Source of the DNA: Clostridiales bacterium UBA4644
GTDB taxonomy: Bacteria > Bacillota > Clostridia > Oscillospirales > Butyricicoccaceae
DNA: 7,345 nucleotides
Assembly (NCBI GenBank): GCA_002405755.1
Contig: DHMK01000082.1
Span: forward strand, 1-7,345
Direction: 5' to 3'
Shown here: piece by piece, positions 5,296 through 7,345 of the stretch
Position numbering within the stretch: position 1 is the stretch's first letter
How the letters are laid out: each line of letters starts with the position of its first letter
The notes under the pieces: model-generated
Databases searched by the model: none
What the model was told of the DNA's origin: nothing
What the model saw: only the letters and a program-made list of their open reading frames with translations
Made by a program: the position numbers and the translations under genes

Positions 5296-6684
5296 TCAGG
5301 CGGTCTTTTTCCGGTTGAGCAGAACGCCCGCCAGCATAAACACCGCGAACACGATCAGATACCAGACGCAGGCCATGCCGTGGCCCAGGATGCAGGCCGC
5401 AACCATGAAGATGGAGCCGCAGATGGCCAGAATGGGCAGGATGAAGCGGCGCAGGACGGATTCGTCCTTCTGCTTGCGGATCCACTGGATAAAGATGGGG
5501 ATATACATGGCATAGATGGTGATGATGGGCAGCTCGCTGGAATCAAAGACAAAGGCGCCCTTCCAGGTGCCGGCCAGATTGGCCAGGTAGAAATACAGGC
5601 CCCAGAAGCCGCACATCAGCAGGCCCACCACGGAGGAATTGTGGGCCATATTGGTCTTGGAGTCCACCTGGGAGAAAATGTCCGGCCGGGGGCCTTCCTT
5701 GCGGGCGGCCAGCGAATAGAGGCCGCGGACGCAGCCCAGCATCAGGCCGTTCATGGTGCCCAGGCAGGAGATGGCCACGAACAGGTTCAGGATATTGCCG
5801 AACACATTGCCGAAGATGTTCAGGAAGGCCACGGTAGCGCCCTCGCGGATCAGCTGGTCGTTGGAAGCGCCGCCGGCCACGCCGATATAGTAGAACAGAT
5901 AGGTGGCGATGATGATCAGTCCGCCGATGATCAGCGCCTTGGGCAGGTTCCTTTTGGAATCCTTCAGCTCGGAGTTGATGGAGGTGGCGATGATCCAGCC
6001 CTCATAGGCAAAGGCCGTTGCGCAGACCGCCGCGAACAGCGGATTGCCCATGACCTCATAGCCCAGCGCGGGGTTGGCAAAGTTGTTGGCCAGCTGACCG
6101 GTGGTCAGGCCGTAGACGATGCCCACCACGGCCATCAGCGTCAGCGGGATGAACTTGATCACGGTGGTGGAGGTCTGCAGCTTGCCGGCCAGCTTGGGCG
6201 AAAGGGCGTTTACCGCATAGCCGCAGCACAGATAGAACAGCATCAGCGCGATGCATTCCGGCCCTACCACGCAGCCGCCCTGCTCCGCCGGGATCACCAG
6301 CGGCAGGCTGGGGTTGACAGAGGTCAGGAAGACCAGCGTATAGCGGGCGGAGAGCCAGGCCAGAACGGAGGTCAGCGTGGGGTAATAAATGGTGGTCATG
6401 AACCAGCCCACAAGATAGCCATACTTCGGACCGACGGTGGCCTCGGCATAGTCCACGATGCCGTTGACCTTTTCATATTTCTGGGACATATTGGCGAAGG
6501 TCAGAACGCATACCAGCATGATCACGCCGCCGATGAGCCATGCCAGAATGCCCAGCGGCATATTCCCGCCGGTCTTTTCCAGAATGACCTGCGCCTTAAA
6601 AAAGACGCCGGAGCCGATCACGATGCCTACCACCATGCAGATCGCGGTAAATAGGCCGTATTTTCGTTCCAGTTTGTTTTCCAT
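5296..6684 (-). CDS. APC-family amino acid permease
   Basis: A 462-residue, roughly 12-helix integral membrane transporter of the amino acid-polyamine-organocation superfamily, closest by eye to the SteT/LAT-type exchangers. Helix 1 carries the unwound substrate-binding motif GSGVFF (24-29) after GLFTAICMVVGIVI. Helix 6 carries FAYEGW (225-230), followed by the typical cytoplasmic stretch SELKDSKRNLPKA (238-250). Length and both landmarks are normal for the family, so the gene appears intact. The substrate is probably a neutral amino acid, with exchange or uptake at the cytoplasmic membrane, but the sequence does not decide which. ATG 6684 is preceded by GAGGG at 6 bases. It is monocistronic with its own promoter and terminator. 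No adjacent catabolic gene hints at the substrate. Confidence 0.92.
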   Translation of the reverse strand: MENKLERKYGLFTAICMVVGIVIGSGVFFKAQVILEKTGGNMPLGILAWLIGGVIMLVCVLTFANMSQKYEKVNGIVDYAEATVGPKYGYLVGWFMTTIYYPTLTSVLAWLSARYTLVFLTSVNPSLPLVIPAEQGGCVVGPECIALMLFYLCCGYAVNALSPKLAGKLQTSTTVIKFIPLTLMAVVGIVYGLTTGQLANNFANPALGYEVMGNPLFAAVCATAFAYEGWIIATSINSELKDSKRNLPKALIIGGLIIIATYLFYYIGVAGGASNDQLIREGATVAFLNIFGNVFGNILNLFVAISCLGTMNGLMLGCVRGLYSLAARKEGPRPDIFSQVDSKTNMAHNSSVVGLLMCGFWGLYFYLANLAGTWKGAFVFDSSELPIITIYAMYIPIFIQWIRKQKDESVLRRFILPILAICGSIFMVAACILGHGMACVWYLIVFAVFMLAGVLLNRKKTA

Positions 6685-6735
6685 GCAGATCCCTCTTTCG
6701 TCGTTACAATTTCTTCATAAATAAAGCTTGTGCTC

Positions 6736-6764
6736 ATCATAGAGATTTTCCGTCCAAAAGTCAA
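6736..6764 (-). promoter_or_regulatory. promoter of the amino acid permease gene
   Basis: Minus-strand TTGACT (6759-6764) and TATGAT (6736-6741) spaced 17 bases. The start would be near 6729, leaving a leader of about 45 bases. Confidence 0.8.
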
Positions 6765-7019
6765 GGGAAAAGCGGCGAAAAAGGCGGCAAAATCACAAAT
6801 TTTGTAGACGAACACAATACAATATTTGTCAATTTGTATGATGTGCAGCAGGAAAACGGGAAAAATCGGGAATATTTTTGTGCTTTTTCGCTTTAGTCTG
6901 CTATCATCCCGCTTTTGTGCTTTTCTCTGCTTCCCGCGCCGAAACGAGTCCGATGCCGGTCTCCCGCCGTTCTATCCCTATGCGCCGCTTTCCTTCCCTA
7001 TGCCGGGCTGCGGCCGCTC
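6765..7019. other. divergent intergenic region with AT-rich palindromic block
   Basis: No gene is supported here. The block 6791-6842 is AT-rich and holds the 11-base palindrome ACAAATTTTGT (6795-6805) and repeated ACAA/TTTG words, which could be a regulator site for the permease. From about 6880 the plus strand becomes pyrimidine-rich with repeated GCTTTT words and then CCG-rich. Neither half contains a start with a ribosome site and protein-like sequence. Confidence 0.35.
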
Positions 7020-7049
7020 TTGCGGGGGGCTTGACGAATGTGGTATACT
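7020..7049 (+). promoter_or_regulatory. probable promoter of the COG0523 GTPase gene
   Basis: TATACT at 7044-7049 carries an extended -10 TG at 7041-7042. A weak TTGCGG (7020-7025) lies 18 bases upstream. The better-looking TTGACG at 7031 is too close, with a 7-base spacer. The start would be near 7056, leaving a leader of about 67 bases with a small GGGAG/CTCCC hairpin. Confidence 0.5.
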
Positions 7050-7122
7050 ATGCAGTGGGAGCAGACGCCTCCCGCCATTATCTGGATTGATCAAATTTAT
7101 TATCATAAAGGAAGCGTGTATT

Positions 7123-7345
7123 ATGACCAAGATCGACATTTTCTCCGGCTTTTTGGGCGCGGGCAAGACTACGCTCATCAAAAAGCTGATCCGGGAAGCC
7201 TATCAGGGCGAGCAGCTGGTGCTCATTGAAAACGAATTCGGTGAGATCGGCATCGACGGCGGCTTTCTGCAGGACGCGGGCATCAACATCACCGAGATGA
7301 ACTCCGGCTGCATCTGCTGCAGTCTGGTGGGCGATTTCGGCAAGG
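7123..7345 (+). CDS. COG0523 (CobW/P47K) family metal-chaperone GTPase, C-terminus cut off
   Basis: The first 74 residues are present and the gene runs off the right edge. The start is well defined: AAAGGAAG lies 8 bases before ATG 7123. The P-loop GFLGAGKTT is at residues 9-17. The family motif ENEFGEIGID is at 36-45, where the switch region binds magnesium and GTP. The metal-binding CxCC motif GCICC is at 62-66. COG0523 proteins of the G3E GTPase family insert or deliver metal ions such as zinc, cobalt or nickel to target proteins, in the cytoplasm. Which metal cannot be decided without the C-terminal domain or downstream genes, and no Zur-like box is evident upstream. Family call is firm. 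Confidence 0.93.
   Translation, partial: MTKIDIFSGFLGAGKTTLIKKLIREAYQGEQLVLIENEFGEIGIDGGFLQDAGINITEMNSGCICCSLVGDFGK

Noticed and set aside
5260..6654. 464-codon plus-strand frame
   Set aside because: Antisense to the permease; rich in His/Gln/Asp/Gly as expected for the mirror of a membrane protein gene, with no ribosome site.
6803..6832. second permease promoter from TTGACA at 6827-6832 (minus)
   Set aside because: The -10 positions at 17 or 18 bases read GTCTAC or TCTACA, too far from consensus; the TTGACT/TATGAT pair downstream is better.

Overview
The window looks like chromosomal DNA from a gut-type Clostridia (Firmicutes), possibly the Oscillospiraceae/Ruminococcaceae. This is inferred from fairly high G+C coding DNA, AT-rich promoters with near-consensus SigA boxes at 17-bp spacing, AGGAGG ribosome binding sites, a tRNA with an encoded CCA, and protein families typical of that group. 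I see no phage, IS element or CRISPR.

Layout. Positions 1-1855 (minus strand) hold a tightly packed three-gene operon. In transcription order it encodes a ketopantoate reductase-like NAD(P) protein, a four-helix membrane protein that overlaps it by ATGA, and a leucine-carboxyl-methyltransferase/TcmP-type SAM methyltransferase cut by the left edge. A strong promoter at 2095-2123 lies about 240 bp upstream, so the mRNA has an unusually long leader with a six-codon mini-ORF, a hairpin and a GTTAG-N6-CTAAC inverted repeat. Next comes a complete single-gene unit for tRNA-Arg(CCG), minus strand, with its own promoter and terminator (2289-2462). Diverging from it is a plus-strand HD-domain phosphohydrolase (2601-3260).

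The HD gene converges on a small exported cysteine-rich protein gene (3356-3709, minus). That gene appears frameshifted at a short palindromic insertion, and the two genes share a terminator. Then follow two separately transcribed minus-strand genes: a membrane-anchored parvulin-type peptidyl-prolyl isomerase (3874-5169) and an APC-family amino acid permease (5296-6684). Each has a clear promoter and intrinsic terminator. A 438-bp divergent intergenic region leads to a plus-strand COG0523/CobW-type metal-chaperone GTPase that runs off the right edge.

How the genes relate. Only the 1-1855 genes form a multi-gene operon, and its joint function is unknown. The other units look like independent housekeeping or envelope functions: tRNA supply, nucleotide or signalling hydrolysis, extracytoplasmic protein folding, amino acid uptake and metal handling. 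No single pathway links them. The most unusual items are the operon with its structured leader and the palindrome-disrupted Cys-rich gene.
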